A stretch of 64,000 nucleotides of DNA, from positions 2,914,001 through 2,978,000 of the forward strand of contig NC_015312.1 of NCBI RefSeq assembly GCF_000196675.2, written 5' to 3'. Under the pieces are notes generated by a model. The model saw only the letters and a program-made list of their open reading frames with translations, was not told the origin of the DNA and searched no databases. Below, one piece after another: positions 1 through 7,495 of the stretch; the first letter of the stretch is position 1, and every line of letters starts with the position of its first letter. The position numbers were made by a program, and so were the translations under genes. The stretch comes from Pseudonocardia benzenivorans CB1190 (lineage in GTDB: Bacteria > Actinomycetota > Actinomycetes > Mycobacteriales > Pseudonocardiaceae).

Positions 1-54
1 GAGGCGCTGGTCGGGGCCTCGGCGCAGCCGGCCACCGCGCGCGCACGAGGGGGT

Positions 55-531
55 GTGACCGCGCCCATTACGATGTCGCCCGTGACCAGCCCCGCGCCCC
101 GCGACGCCGGATCGGCGTCCGAGCCCCTCAGCCAGCTGAACGTCCTCGTCTTCAGCCACCGCCCGGAGGTACGGGAGGGGATCGTGACGGCCGTGGGCCG
201 CCGCCCGGCCCCCGATCTCGGCCGGGTCACCTTCATCGAGGTGGGTGGGGTCGCGGACGTGCTCGCGGCGTGCGACGCCGGCGGGCTCGACCTCGTCGTC
301 CTCGACGGCGAGGCCCAGCCGACCGGGGGCATGGGTCTGTCCCGCCAGCTCAAGAACGAGATCACCGACTGCCCGCCTATCGTGGTGACCGTCCGCCGCC
401 GCGACGACCGGTGGCTGGCCACCTGGTCGCAGGCCGACGCGGTGCTCGTGCACCCCCTCGACCCGCTGACCGCGGCCGAGACCGTCGTCGACGTCCTGCG
501 GCGCACCGCGGACGTCGCCGTGCGTGGCTGA
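55..531 (+). CDS. Response-regulator-receiver-like protein upstream of trpD
   Basis: A 158-residue protein with a receiver-like fold pattern: a first strand (LNVLVFSHRPEVREGI, about residues 28-43), then LDLVVLDGEAQPTGGMGL, which resembles the phospho-acceptor strand and loop, then PPIVVTV. There is no output domain. The acidic pocket is only partly conserved, so phosphorylation is uncertain. The GTG at 55 has a GAGGGGG stretch almost touching it, and an in-frame ATG lies at 73, so the start is ambiguous. Its stop TGA (529-531) overlaps the GTG start of trpD, which implies translational coupling. Similar receiver-like proteins precede trpD in related actinomycetes, but no function is known to me. 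Confidence 0.75.
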   Translation: MTAPITMSPVTSPAPRDAGSASEPLSQLNVLVFSHRPEVREGIVTAVGRRPAPDLGRVTFIEVGGVADVLAACDAGGLDLVVLDGEAQPTGGMGLSRQLKNEITDCPPIVVTVRRRDDRWLATWSQADAVLVHPLDPLTAAETVVDVLRRTADVAVRG

Positions 532-1636
532 CGTGGCCGCCGCCCCCGGCTCCGGCTCCGCGTCCGGCTCCGGCACCGGCGAGGCCCGCAGCTGGCCGCG
601 GCTGCTGGCCAGCCTCATCGCGGGCCGCGACCTGGAGACCGCCGACACGGCCTGGATCATGGACCGGGTGCTGTCGGAGGAGGCGACGGCGGCACAGCTC
701 GCCGGCTTCCTCGTCGGCCTGCGGGCCAAGGGGGAGACGGCGGCCGAGATCGCCGGGCTCGCCGAGGCGATGCTGGCCAGGGCGTCGCGCGTCACCGTCA
801 GCGGGCCCGCGGTCGACATCGTCGGGACCGGCGGGGACCAGGCGCACACCGTCAACATCTCCACGATGGCGGCGGTGGTGGTCGCGGCGGCGGGCATCCC
901 CGTCGTCAAGCACGGCAACCGGGCGGCGACGTCGAAGTGCGGCGCGGCCGACCTGCTGCAGGAGGTCGGCGTGGCGATCGCGCTGCCGGCCGCGCAGGTC
1001 GAGGCGTGCGTCGCCGAGGTCGGCATCGGGTTCTGCTTCGCGCCGGTCTTCCATCCCGCCATGCGGCACACCGCGGGTCCGCGCGCCGAGCTCGGGGTGC
1101 CGACGGCGATGAACGTCCTGGGGCCGCTGACCAACCCGGCGCAGCCGCCGTCGGGCCTGGTGGGCTGCGCCGACGCGCGGCTCGCGCCCGTGCTGGCCGA
1201 GGTGTTCGCCTCGCGGGGGATGTCGGTGTTCGTGGTGCGCGGCGACGACGGCCTCGACGAGCTGACCACGACCACCACCTCGACGGTGTGGGCGGCTGGA
1301 CCCGACGGGGTGCGGGCCACGTCGGTCGACCCGGCCGCGCTGGGTGTCGCGCCCGCGACGCGCGAGGACCTGCGAGGTGGCGACGCCGCGTTCAACGCCG
1401 CGGCCTGCCACGCGCTGCTCGCGGGCAAGCACGGCCCGCACCGCGACGCGGTGCTGCTCAACGCGGCGGGGGCGCTGGTCGCCGCGGGTGCGGTCGCGGC
1501 CGACGGACCCGACCTGCACGCACCGATGGCGGTGGCACTGGAGCGCGCGGCCGCGGCGATCGACTCCGGCGCGGCCGCGGACCTGCTGGCCCGGTGGGCG
1601 GAGTTCTCGACCCGGCTGGCGCCCCGCCCGGCCTGA
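524..1636 (+). CDS. trpD: Anthranilate phosphoribosyltransferase
   Basis: Catalyses transfer of phosphoribose from PRPP to anthranilate, the second step of tryptophan synthesis, in the cytoplasm. The 370-residue length is normal for the family with a short extra N-terminus. Visible motifs are the PRPP-binding GTGGD loop (residues 101-105), NISTMAA (111-117), the KHGNRAATSKCGAADLL segment (129-145) that binds anthranilate and phosphate, and GDDGLDE with the metal-binding Asp-Glu pair. GTG at 524 is chosen because it overlaps the upstream stop by 8 bases. An inverted repeat (1649-1671) follows the gene. It is the first of many genes here matching the order of the M. tuberculosis Rv2192c region. 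Confidence 0.96.
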   Translation: MADVAAAPGSGSASGSGTGEARSWPRLLASLIAGRDLETADTAWIMDRVLSEEATAAQLAGFLVGLRAKGETAAEIAGLAEAMLARASRVTVSGPAVDIVGTGGDQAHTVNISTMAAVVVAAAGIPVVKHGNRAATSKCGAADLLQEVGVAIALPAAQVEACVAEVGIGFCFAPVFHPAMRHTAGPRAELGVPTAMNVLGPLTNPAQPPSGLVGCADARLAPVLAEVFASRGMSVFVVRGDDGLDELTTTTTSTVWAAGPDGVRATSVDPAALGVAPATREDLRGGDAAFNAAACHALLAGKHGPHRDAVLLNAAGALVAAGAVAADGPDLHAPMAVALERAAAAIDSGAAADLLARWAEFSTRLAPRPA

Positions 1637-1648
1637 CGACGGCGCGGT

Positions 1649-1671
1649 CCGGGACGGGTGCCCCGTCCCGG
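1649..1671. terminator. Bidirectional hairpin terminator between trpD and the Lrp-like gene
   Basis: A perfect 10-bp stem CCGGGACGGG / CCCGTCCCGG with a 3-nt loop (TGC) lies between the convergent genes ending at 1636 and 1690. There is no T-tract, as is usual for high-GC actinomycete terminators. Confidence 0.65.
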
Positions 1672-1689
1672 GGCCGCGGCGCGGCGGGC

Positions 1690-1968
1690 TCAGTCGAGCC
1701 CGGCGGAGAAGATCGCGTCGGTGTCCGCGCTCGAGTAGGAGCGGAACGCGATGTGGGTGTCGGTGCGGACCACACCCGGAATCTTGCTGAGCCGTCCCGC
1801 GATGACGTCGGCGAGCTCGTCGTGCGCGGCGACCTTCACGATCGCGATCAGGTCGACGTCGCCGGCGCACGAGTACACCTCGCTGACCCCGTCGAGGTCG
1901 GCGATCGCCTGCGCGGTCTCGGGGATCCGGTCGGCGGCGGTGTGCACCATGACGATCGCGGTGATCAC
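1690..1968 (-). CDS. Stand-alone Lrp/AsnC ligand-binding (RAM) domain protein
   Basis: A 92-residue protein that is entirely an Lrp/AsnC C-terminal ligand-binding domain. The beta-alpha-beta-beta-alpha-beta pattern is visible in ITAIVMVHT, the helix through IPETAQAIADL, GVSEVYSCAGDVDLIAIVKV, then HDELADVIAGRLSKIPGV and RTDTHIAF. There is no helix-turn-helix, so it cannot bind DNA alone. It may sense amino acids or partner with full-length Lrp proteins (inference). The GTG start at 1968 has a GGAGGGC ribosome-binding site 5-6 nt upstream. It faces trpD across a terminator. Confidence 0.88.
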   Translation of the reverse strand: MITAIVMVHTAADRIPETAQAIADLDGVSEVYSCAGDVDLIAIVKVAAHDELADVIAGRLSKIPGVVRTDTHIAFRSYSSADTDAIFSAGLD

Positions 1969-2025
1969 GGTTGCCCTCCTCGGGGACGGACGCGGGACCG
2001 GGAGCGGTCCGGCCGGGGTCGAAGA

Positions 2026-3786
2026 CTAGCCGAGGGTGATCTCCGACGGGCTGCCCAGCGGGGCCTGCCGGGCCCGGCGCGCCCAGCCCTCCCACGCCGC
2101 GGCGCCGCGGGCGGGCTCGGCCCAGCTCGGCTCGCTGTGCACGAGCCGGGTCCCGCCCGTGGTGAGCCATCGGCGGACCAGGTTCACCTCCTCGGCCGAG
2201 GCCCCCGCGAGCGGCCCGTCGGCGGGCAGGATGGTGCGGGCCGTGGCGCGCAGCGACTCGACGACCGGCATCGGCGGCGTCCCGCGTCGGGCGACGTCGG
2301 CCGCGGCGAGCCTGCCGTGCCGGACCACGGCCAGCTCCCAGCCGCCGTGCCCGTCGGGCCGGGCGCCGACCACCTCGGGCAGGGCCGCGAGCGCCGCCAG
2401 CTGTTGCGCCCTGGCGAGCGCCGTCGCCAGCGCGGCCAGCCGGTCGCGGCCCGCGGCGGCGGCCTCGAACCGCTCCCGGGCGGCCAGCGCCTCGACCCGG
2501 TCGGCCAGCCTGCGCAGCGGTGCGTCGTCGGCACCCGCGACGAGGCCCTGCAGCGCGTGGACGCCCGGTGCGTACTCCGCGACGCTCTGCAACCCCGCGC
2601 AGGGCGCGCGGCAGCGGCCCAGCTCGTGCAGGACGCACGGGCTCGCGGCGGGCGAGCGGGCCGGGATCCGCTGCGTGCAGCTGCGCAGCGGCAGCGCGTC
2701 GAGCAGCGTCTCCACGGCCTCGGTCGCGCCCCGACGCGACCCGAACGGGCCCAGCGCGGGCGCGCGCGGCGTCGTCACCACCGAGAGGCGGGGGAACGCC
2801 TCGTCGGTCGGCACCACCCACCACGCCCGGCCCGGGTTGCGCGAGCGCCGGTTGTAGCGCGGCCGGTGCGCGGCGATGAGCCGCAGCTCGCGCACCCCGG
2901 CCTCCAGCGCGTGCGCGCACACGATGGTGTCGACGCGCTCGGCCAGCGACACCATGTCCCGCATCCGCCGGCGGCGCTCGGCGGCGGTGAAGTAGCTGCG
3001 GACGCGCCTGCGCAGGTCGCCGCTCGTGCCGACGTAGAGCACCTCGTCGCGGGCGCCGCGGAACAGGTAGACCCCGGCGGCCGACGGCACGTCGCGGGCG
3101 AGGGTGCGACGGCGCCGGACCTGCTCGGGCGGGCGGTGCGCCGAGGCGCCGCGGGCCAGCGCGAGCAGCTCCTCCAGGCTCTGCACGCCGAGGTTGCCCA
3201 CCCGTTCCAGTAGGCGGTGGAGCACCTCGACGGTCGCCCGCGCGTCGGCCAGCGCCCGGTGCGTCGGCTGGGTCGCCGTGCCGAAGAGCCGGGCCAGGGC
3301 ACCCAGCCGCACGCTGGGGGCCTCGGCGCGGCTGAGCACCGCGCGGGCCAGCCGCGCCGTGCACAGCTGGGGCGGGCGCGGCCAGCGCCGGTCGTGGCGT
3401 TCGCACGCCGCGCGCAGGAACCCCGCGTCGAACGGGGCGTTGTGCGCCACCAGCACCGCGCCGCCCATGAACTCCAGCAGCGTCGGCAGCACCTGCGCGA
3501 GCCGCGGGGCCCCGGTGACCATCGCCGTGGTGATCCCGGTCAGCGCGACGACGCCGGGCGGGACGCCGGTGCCGGGGTCGACGAGCGTCGCCAGCTCGCC
3601 GAGCACCTCGCCGCCGCGGACCTTCACCGCGCCGATCTCGGTGATCGAGTGGTTCGCCGACGAGCCGCCGGTGGTCTCCAGGTCGAGCACGACGAACGTC
3701 ACCTCGCGCAGCGGGGTCCCGAGCTCGTCGAACGACAGCTGCGCGACGGTGCCGCCGGAACCGGCGGATCCGGGGGGAGCGGGCAC
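2026..3786 (-). CDS. DEDD exonuclease fused to UvrC-like GIY-YIG domain
   Basis: A 586-residue two-part nuclease. The N-terminal half is a DnaQ-type 3'-5' exonuclease: VLDLETTG holds the first Asp and Glu (residues 35 and 37), HNAPFDAGFL is ExoII, and HRALADAR is ExoIII with the catalytic His and Asp. The C-terminal half resembles the UvrC N-terminus: GVYLFRGARDEVLYVGTSGDL is a GIY-YIG module, followed by a Cys-containing ELGRCRAPCAG segment. A DNA-repair or proofreading role is inferred. This architecture is standard in Actinobacteria (Rv2191 type). GTG 3786 is chosen because a TAGCGT box sits 8 nt upstream, giving a leaderless start; longer readings are low-complexity, non-coding-looking sequence. 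Confidence 0.92.
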   Translation of the reverse strand: MPAPPGSAGSGGTVAQLSFDELGTPLREVTFVVLDLETTGGSSANHSITEIGAVKVRGGEVLGELATLVDPGTGVPPGVVALTGITTAMVTGAPRLAQVLPTLLEFMGGAVLVAHNAPFDAGFLRAACERHDRRWPRPPQLCTARLARAVLSRAEAPSVRLGALARLFGTATQPTHRALADARATVEVLHRLLERVGNLGVQSLEELLALARGASAHRPPEQVRRRRTLARDVPSAAGVYLFRGARDEVLYVGTSGDLRRRVRSYFTAAERRRRMRDMVSLAERVDTIVCAHALEAGVRELRLIAAHRPRYNRRSRNPGRAWWVVPTDEAFPRLSVVTTPRAPALGPFGSRRGATEAVETLLDALPLRSCTQRIPARSPAASPCVLHELGRCRAPCAGLQSVAEYAPGVHALQGLVAGADDAPLRRLADRVEALAARERFEAAAAGRDRLAALATALARAQQLAALAALPEVVGARPDGHGGWELAVVRHGRLAAADVARRGTPPMPVVESLRATARTILPADGPLAGASAEEVNLVRRWLTTGGTRLVHSEPSWAEPARGAAAWEGWARRARQAPLGSPSEITLG

Positions 3787-3794
3787 GCCGCGGG

Positions 3795-3800
3795 ACGCTA
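3795..3800 (-). promoter_or_regulatory. TANNNT -10 box, leaderless start of exonuclease gene
   Basis: On the minus strand the box reads TAGCGT and ends 8 nt before the GTG at 3786. This spacing places the transcription start at or next to the start codon. Confidence 0.6.
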
Positions 3801-4156
3801 GCCGCGCGCACCGACAGAACCGGCTACCCGCCGGGCCCCGCCGCGGCGGGGCCCGGCCGACGACGCCGACAGGGCGAGCCGCGGGCGTGCGGGGCGAGGG
3901 TGTGGTGGGCGGAGCCCGCGGCGCCCCGGCGGCCCGGCGGTGCGGTGGGCGCGCTCCGGCCCGGCCTGCCGGTCCCGGCGCCGCGGTCCGGCTGGGGTGA
4001 GTGCCGCGCGGTCCGGCTGCGATGCGGTGCGGTGCCGCGGTGTGGGTTGTGTGCGGAGTGGCGCCGCGGTGTGCGGTGCGGTGCTGCGGTGCGGCGCGGG
4101 GGTTCTTCGGGGCAGGTGCCGCCGGGTGGCGCTCGCCGCACCCGCGCACGCGCGGA

Positions 4157-4162
4157 TAACCT
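4157..4162 (+). promoter_or_regulatory. TANNNT -10 box, leaderless start of NYN gene
   Basis: TAACCT ends 6 nt before the ATG at 4169, so the mRNA should begin at the start codon. There is no ribosome-binding site between them. Confidence 0.65.
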
Positions 4163-4168
4163 GGTCGA

Positions 4169-5566
4169 ATGTCCACCGACGACGCATTCGCCACCGGGCC
4201 CGCCGGGTCCGGCGCGGAGCCCGTCGGTGTCGACCCCGCCTGCGCCGCCCCCGCCTGCGCCGGCCCGGCCCCCGACACGGCCGGGGCGGCCGCGGAGATC
4301 CGGTGGGACCGGTTGCCCGAGGCCGTCCGCGGCCGCGTCGCCGAGCTCGCCGCGGCCGCCGTCGCCGGCCTGCCCGACGCCGACGTCCCGCACCGGCTGC
4401 GCCGGCTGGCCCGGTTCACCCCGGCCAAACGGGCCAGGCTGGGCGCCAGGGCGCTCCTCGACGAGGTCGAACGCTCGGCGGCGTTCCGCGCGGCCGTGCT
4501 GGCGTGGTGCCACGAGCACACGCCCGGTCCGGCCGACGTCGAGGACCCGCTCGGCGCCGCCGCGCTCGCCGTCCTCGGTGGCGCTCCCGATGCGCCCGAC
4601 CTCGTCGCCGCCGCCGCCCGCCGGGGCGAGGCGGGCGAGCTGCGGGCCGAGCTGGAGGCCGCGAACTCGCGCGTCGAGAAGCTGACCGCCGAGCTCGAAC
4701 GGCTGCGCGACGAGCTGGCGACCGCACGCGAGGACGTGCGGCTGTCCGCGCAGGCCAGGGAGGCCGAGTTCGCCCAGCTGCGCAGGCGGGTGGGGGAGCA
4801 GGGCGCGCGGCTGCGCTCGGCGACCGACGCGCTCGACGCCGCGGCCGCCGACCTCGAGGCGGTACGGGCCGAGGCGCGCCGCGATCTGGCCGACGCGCTG
4901 GCCGAGCGCGACCGCGAGCGGGTGCGCGCCGACCGGGAACGGGCGCGCGCCGACGCCGCGGCCGTACAGGTCGCCGCCGCGCGGCAGGCGGCCCGCGAGG
5001 CCCGCCAGGCCGACGAGGTCCGGCTGGAGCTGCTGCTGGAGACGCTCGGCGGCGCGGTCGCCGGGCTGCGCCGTGAGCTCTCGATCGGCGGTGGCGGGCC
5101 CCGGCCCGCCGACCTCGTCGCGGGGGCCAGCGCGGTGCGTCCCGGCGCGCCGGTCGACGACCTCGCCGCCCTCGACGCGCTGCTGGCGCTGCCCGCGGTG
5201 CACCTGATCGTCGACGGCTACAACGTCAGCAAGACGGGCTATCCCGAGCTGCCACTGGCCGACCAGCGCACCCGGCTCGTCGGTCAGCTCGCGGCGCTGG
5301 CGGCCCGCACGGGGGTCGAGGTCACCGTCGTCTTCGACGGGGCGGGCGTCGTCGCCGCGCCGACGCGGGGGACCCGCGGGGTGCGGGTGCTGTTCAGCGA
5401 CGCCGGGGTGATCGCCGACGACGTCATCCGCGCGCTCGTCGCCGCCGAGCCCGAGGGCCGGCCGATCCTGGTCGCGACGTCGGACCGGGCCGTCGTCGAG
5501 TCCGTGCGCCGCCGCGGCGCCCACGCGCTGCCGTCGGCGATCCTGCTGGGCCGACTGCGGGGCTGA
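4169..5566 (+). CDS. NYN (YacP-type) RNase-fold domain protein with central coiled coil
   Basis: A 465-residue protein in three parts. The N-terminal ~150 residues are helical and Ala-rich (PHRLRRLARFTPAKRARL). The middle, about residues 160-300, is a long charged coiled coil rich in Arg, Glu and Ala (ELEAANSRVEKLTAELERL). The C-terminal YacP-like NYN domain starts with LIVDGYNVSKTGYPEL; the acidic residues of VDGYN, VFDGAG and SDAGVIADD form the PIN-like metal site. An RNA cleavage or maturation role is inferred from the fold. The ATG at 4169 is set by the leaderless promoter. It is divergent from the exonuclease. Confidence 0.87.
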   Translation: MSTDDAFATGPAGSGAEPVGVDPACAAPACAGPAPDTAGAAAEIRWDRLPEAVRGRVAELAAAAVAGLPDADVPHRLRRLARFTPAKRARLGARALLDEVERSAAFRAAVLAWCHEHTPGPADVEDPLGAAALAVLGGAPDAPDLVAAAARRGEAGELRAELEAANSRVEKLTAELERLRDELATAREDVRLSAQAREAEFAQLRRRVGEQGARLRSATDALDAAAADLEAVRAEARRDLADALAERDRERVRADRERARADAAAVQVAAARQAAREARQADEVRLELLLETLGGAVAGLRRELSIGGGGPRPADLVAGASAVRPGAPVDDLAALDALLALPAVHLIVDGYNVSKTGYPELPLADQRTRLVGQLAALAARTGVEVTVVFDGAGVVAAPTRGTRGVRVLFSDAGVIADDVIRALVAAEPEGRPILVATSDRAVVESVRRRGAHALPSAILLGRLRG

Positions 5567-5628
5567 GACGACCGCGTCCGCCGCTTCCCGGCCGCGACTG
5601 CTCGCCCGGAACTGTCGGTGGCGTCCCC

Positions 5629-5634
5629 TAGCGT
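5629..5634 (+). promoter_or_regulatory. Putative -10 box upstream of small Cys-rich protein
   Basis: TAGCGT lies 39 nt before the ATG at 5674, leaving a short leader that contains a GAGGGG ribosome-binding site at 5659-5664. No convincing -35 was seen. Confidence 0.45.
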
Positions 5635-5673
5635 CCGCGACGTCCGACGAGCAACGTCGAGGGGTGGCCCGGA

Positions 5674-5931
5674 ATGATCATCGACTGCGACACGTGTGCG
5701 GTGCGCGGCGACGCGTGCGGGGACTGTGTGGTGGGTGTCCTGCTGGGCGTGCCGGACCCGGCGACACGCCCCGACACGCTGCCGTCCGGCGCGCCGGTCA
5801 TGCAGCTCGACGCTCGGGAACAGCGTGCGCTCGCCGTCCTGGCCGACCAGGGGCTGGTTCCCCGGTTGCGCCTCGTGGCGACGCGGTCGCCGGAGCCGGC
5901 TCCGGAGGACCAGTCGCGTCACGCAGGGTGA
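5674..5931 (+). CDS. Small conserved actinobacterial cysteine-containing protein
   Basis: An 85-residue protein starting MIIDCDTCAVRGDACGDCVV, with four Cys in a CxxC...CxxC arrangement (residues 5, 8, 15 and 18) suited to metal binding or redox. This is followed by VGVLLGVP and a helix LDAREQRALAVLADQGLVPRLRLV. Proteins of this pattern occur upstream of NlpC/P60 hydrolase genes in actinomycetes; no function is known to me. The ATG has a GAGGGG ribosome-binding site 9 nt upstream. It may be coupled with the hydrolase gene at 6181, though a palindrome lies between them. Confidence 0.78.
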   Translation: MIIDCDTCAVRGDACGDCVVGVLLGVPDPATRPDTLPSGAPVMQLDAREQRALAVLADQGLVPRLRLVATRSPEPAPEDQSRHAG

Positions 5932-6001
5932 GCGACACGCCGTGCCGCCGTCCCGAGGGCCCGGCTGCTGTTGCCCCTGTGGGTGAGGCCGTTCGTCGAC
6001 G

Positions 6002-6020
6002 GCCGGCGCGACGCGCCGGC
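6002..6020. terminator. Perfect GC palindrome after small Cys protein
   Basis: GCCGGCGCG-A-CGCGCCGGC is a perfect 9-bp inverted repeat. It can act as a terminator for the 5674 gene or as an operator for the hydrolase promoter just downstream (TAATCT at 6055-6060). Confidence 0.45.
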
Positions 6021-6054
6021 GCCCCCGATGCTGGCCGCCCGCCCTGCCCCTTCG

Positions 6055-6060
6055 TAATCT
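6055..6060 (+). promoter_or_regulatory. Putative -10 box of the peptidoglycan hydrolase gene
   Basis: TAATCT is one of the most AT-rich words in the gap and fits an actinobacterial -10. It would give a leader of about 110 nt before the GTG at 6181. I looked for a c-di-AMP (ydaO) riboswitch signature in this leader and did not see one. Confidence 0.45.
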
Positions 6061-6180
6061 CCGCGCGACCTTGCGGTGGGTTCGCCGCTCGCCCGGAACG
6101 GCGACGCAGGGTCGCCGCAGGACCCGCGTGGAGCCCGCTCCGCGCCCCGGTCCGCGGTACGGAGAAGGGGACTCGTCCGC

Positions 6181-7320
6181 GTGGTGGCGCCTCGACGCAG
6201 CGGTACCCGACCGGCCTCCCGGCCGGTGACGGCGGTCCTGGTCGCGGCGGTCGTCGGAGCGGGGCTGACCGCGCTCGTCACGACGCCCGCGATCGCCGAC
6301 CCCACCCCCGCTCCGCCGGGGGCGGCACGGGCCGCGCTGACCGTCCCCGCCGCGGGCGGACGGCCCGCAGCGCCGGTCCTGCCCCCGCCACCGACGACCG
6401 CCGACGAGGCGCGCGCCCAGTTCGAGCAGGCCCAGCACGACGCCGAGGTCCTCACCGAGCAGTGGCACGCCGCCACCGACGACCACGACGCCAAGGAGAA
6501 GGCCGCGGAGGCCGCGCGCGCGGCGGTCGGGCCCGCCGAGGACGCCGCGGCGAAGGCCGCCGCCGACGAGGAGACCTACCGCTCCCAGCTCGACGGGCTG
6601 GCCATGGCGACCTTCGAGAACGGCCGCCTCGACCAGTTCGACGCCCTGCTCTCGAGTACCTCCCCGCAGAACTACCTCGACCAGATGTCGGCGCTCGAGT
6701 CGCTGACCGCCGAGCAGCGCGTCCAGCTCGACGAGTTCCAGGCCAGGGTCGCCGCCGCCCAGCAGGCGCGCCACGACGCCGACGCCGCCGTCGCGCAGGC
6801 CCAGCAGGCGGCCGACGACGCGCAGCGCGCCGCCGACGACATCCTGACCCGCAAACAGGCCGCCGAGGCGCGGGTCGCCGACGTCGAGAAGATGATCTCC
6901 AACCTCAGCCCGGCCGAGCGCGCCCAGCTGATCCCCCCGGGTGAGGGCGCGCCGCAGGGCGTCGTGCTCGGCACGGGCGCGGGCGCCCGCGCACTCGCGA
7001 TGGCCGCGACCAAGCTGGGCAGGCCCTACGTCTGGGGCGCCGCCGGGCCGAACAGCTTCGACTGCTCGGGTCTGACGTCGTGGGCGTTCGCCCGGATCGG
7101 CGTGACCCTCCCGCGGTCGAGCAGCGCCCAGGCGACCGTCGGGACCCCGGTCTCGTGGAACGACCTCCAGCCCGGTGACCTGGTGTTCTTCTACAAGCCC
7201 GTCAGCCACGTCGGTATCTACGCGGGTGGCGGGAAGATGATCGACGCCCCCGAGACCGGCGATGTCGTGAAGTACCAGACCGTTCCGCGGGCCACGTTCT
7301 CCGGAGCCCGCCGGATCTGA
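6181..7320 (+). CDS. Secreted NlpC/P60 D,L-endopeptidase with coiled coil (RipC-like)
   Basis: Cleaves peptidoglycan stem peptides outside the membrane. The 379-residue protein starts with a signal peptide: basic VAPRRSGTRPASRPV, hydrophobic TAVLVAAVVGAGLTALV, and an AIA-D cleavage site near residue 41. A long Ala/Glu/Gln-rich coiled coil follows (about 75-250). The C-terminal NlpC/P60 domain has the catalytic Cys in FDCSGLTSW and the His in VSHVGIYAG, preceded by GRPYVWGAAGPN. GTG 6181 is chosen because GGAGAAGGGG (6161-6170) is a good ribosome-binding site and the signal peptide begins there; an in-frame ATG at 6076 adds a non-signal-like extension. The order hydrolase-pimB matches Rv2190c-Rv2188c. 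Confidence 0.93.
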   Translation: MVAPRRSGTRPASRPVTAVLVAAVVGAGLTALVTTPAIADPTPAPPGAARAALTVPAAGGRPAAPVLPPPPTTADEARAQFEQAQHDAEVLTEQWHAATDDHDAKEKAAEAARAAVGPAEDAAAKAAADEETYRSQLDGLAMATFENGRLDQFDALLSSTSPQNYLDQMSALESLTAEQRVQLDEFQARVAAAQQARHDADAAVAQAQQAADDAQRAADDILTRKQAAEARVADVEKMISNLSPAERAQLIPPGEGAPQGVVLGTGAGARALAMAATKLGRPYVWGAAGPNSFDCSGLTSWAFARIGVTLPRSSSAQATVGTPVSWNDLQPGDLVFFYKPVSHVGIYAGGGKMIDAPETGDVVKYQTVPRATFSGARRI

Positions 7321-7398
7321 GCCGCCGGAGCCCGAGGAACCGGCCCCGACCGGCCGCCACGCTCCGCGTCGGCCGCAGCGACGGTCCGCTCCCCGCGC

Positions 7399-7434
7399 AC
7401 GGGCGGCGGCCGGGGAACCCCGGCCGCCGCCCGT
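7399..7434. terminator. Strong hairpin terminator after the hydrolase gene
   Basis: A perfect 17-bp stem (left arm ACGGGCGGCGGCCGGGG) closes on a 2-base AA spacer. It is the strongest hairpin noted by eye in the window. It separates the hydrolase gene from the leaderless pimB. Confidence 0.85.
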
Positions 7435-7481
7435 CCCGTCGCCGGGGCGGGTCGGGCACGCAGGACCGTCGGCGGTGTCGG

Positions 7482-7487
7482 TACGGT
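7482..7487 (+). promoter_or_regulatory. TANNNT -10 box, leaderless start of pimB
   Basis: TACGGT ends 8 nt before the GTG at 7496. This decides against the in-frame GTG at 7475, which lies upstream of the box. Confidence 0.55.
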
Positions 7488-7495
7488 CACCCGCC

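Larger units (their letters stand above)
3787..4168. other. Intergenic region with 28-bp palindrome and G/T-rich low-complexity tract
   Basis: A divergent 382-bp gap between the exonuclease and NYN genes. It holds a perfect 28-bp palindrome at 3830-3857 (arms GCCGGGCCCCGCCG and CGGCGGGGCCCGGC). From about 4018 to 4100 it has a strand-biased, GT-rich run of TGCGGTG-like words. The leaderless promoter of the NYN gene lies at its end. No coding potential was seen. Confidence 0.6.

Noticed and set aside
1..54. End of an upstream gene
   Set aside because: Only 54 bp are present and no frame shows a recognisable C-terminus, so nothing can be assigned.
377..3811. Very long minus-strand open frame (over 1100 codons) across trpD and the exonuclease
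   Set aside because: Arg/Pro/Ala-rich composition, no domain, and it lies antisense or out of frame to clear genes. This is typical of stop-poor shadow frames at this GC content.
5605..5634. ECF sigma factor promoter (GGAAC-type -35) before the small Cys protein
   Set aside because: A GGAAC word is present, but no matching ECF -10 at the right distance; a TAGCGT housekeeping box fits better.
5932..6180. c-di-AMP (ydaO) riboswitch upstream of the NlpC/P60 hydrolase
   Set aside because: Such riboswitches are common before these genes, but I could not find the conserved core sequences in this leader.
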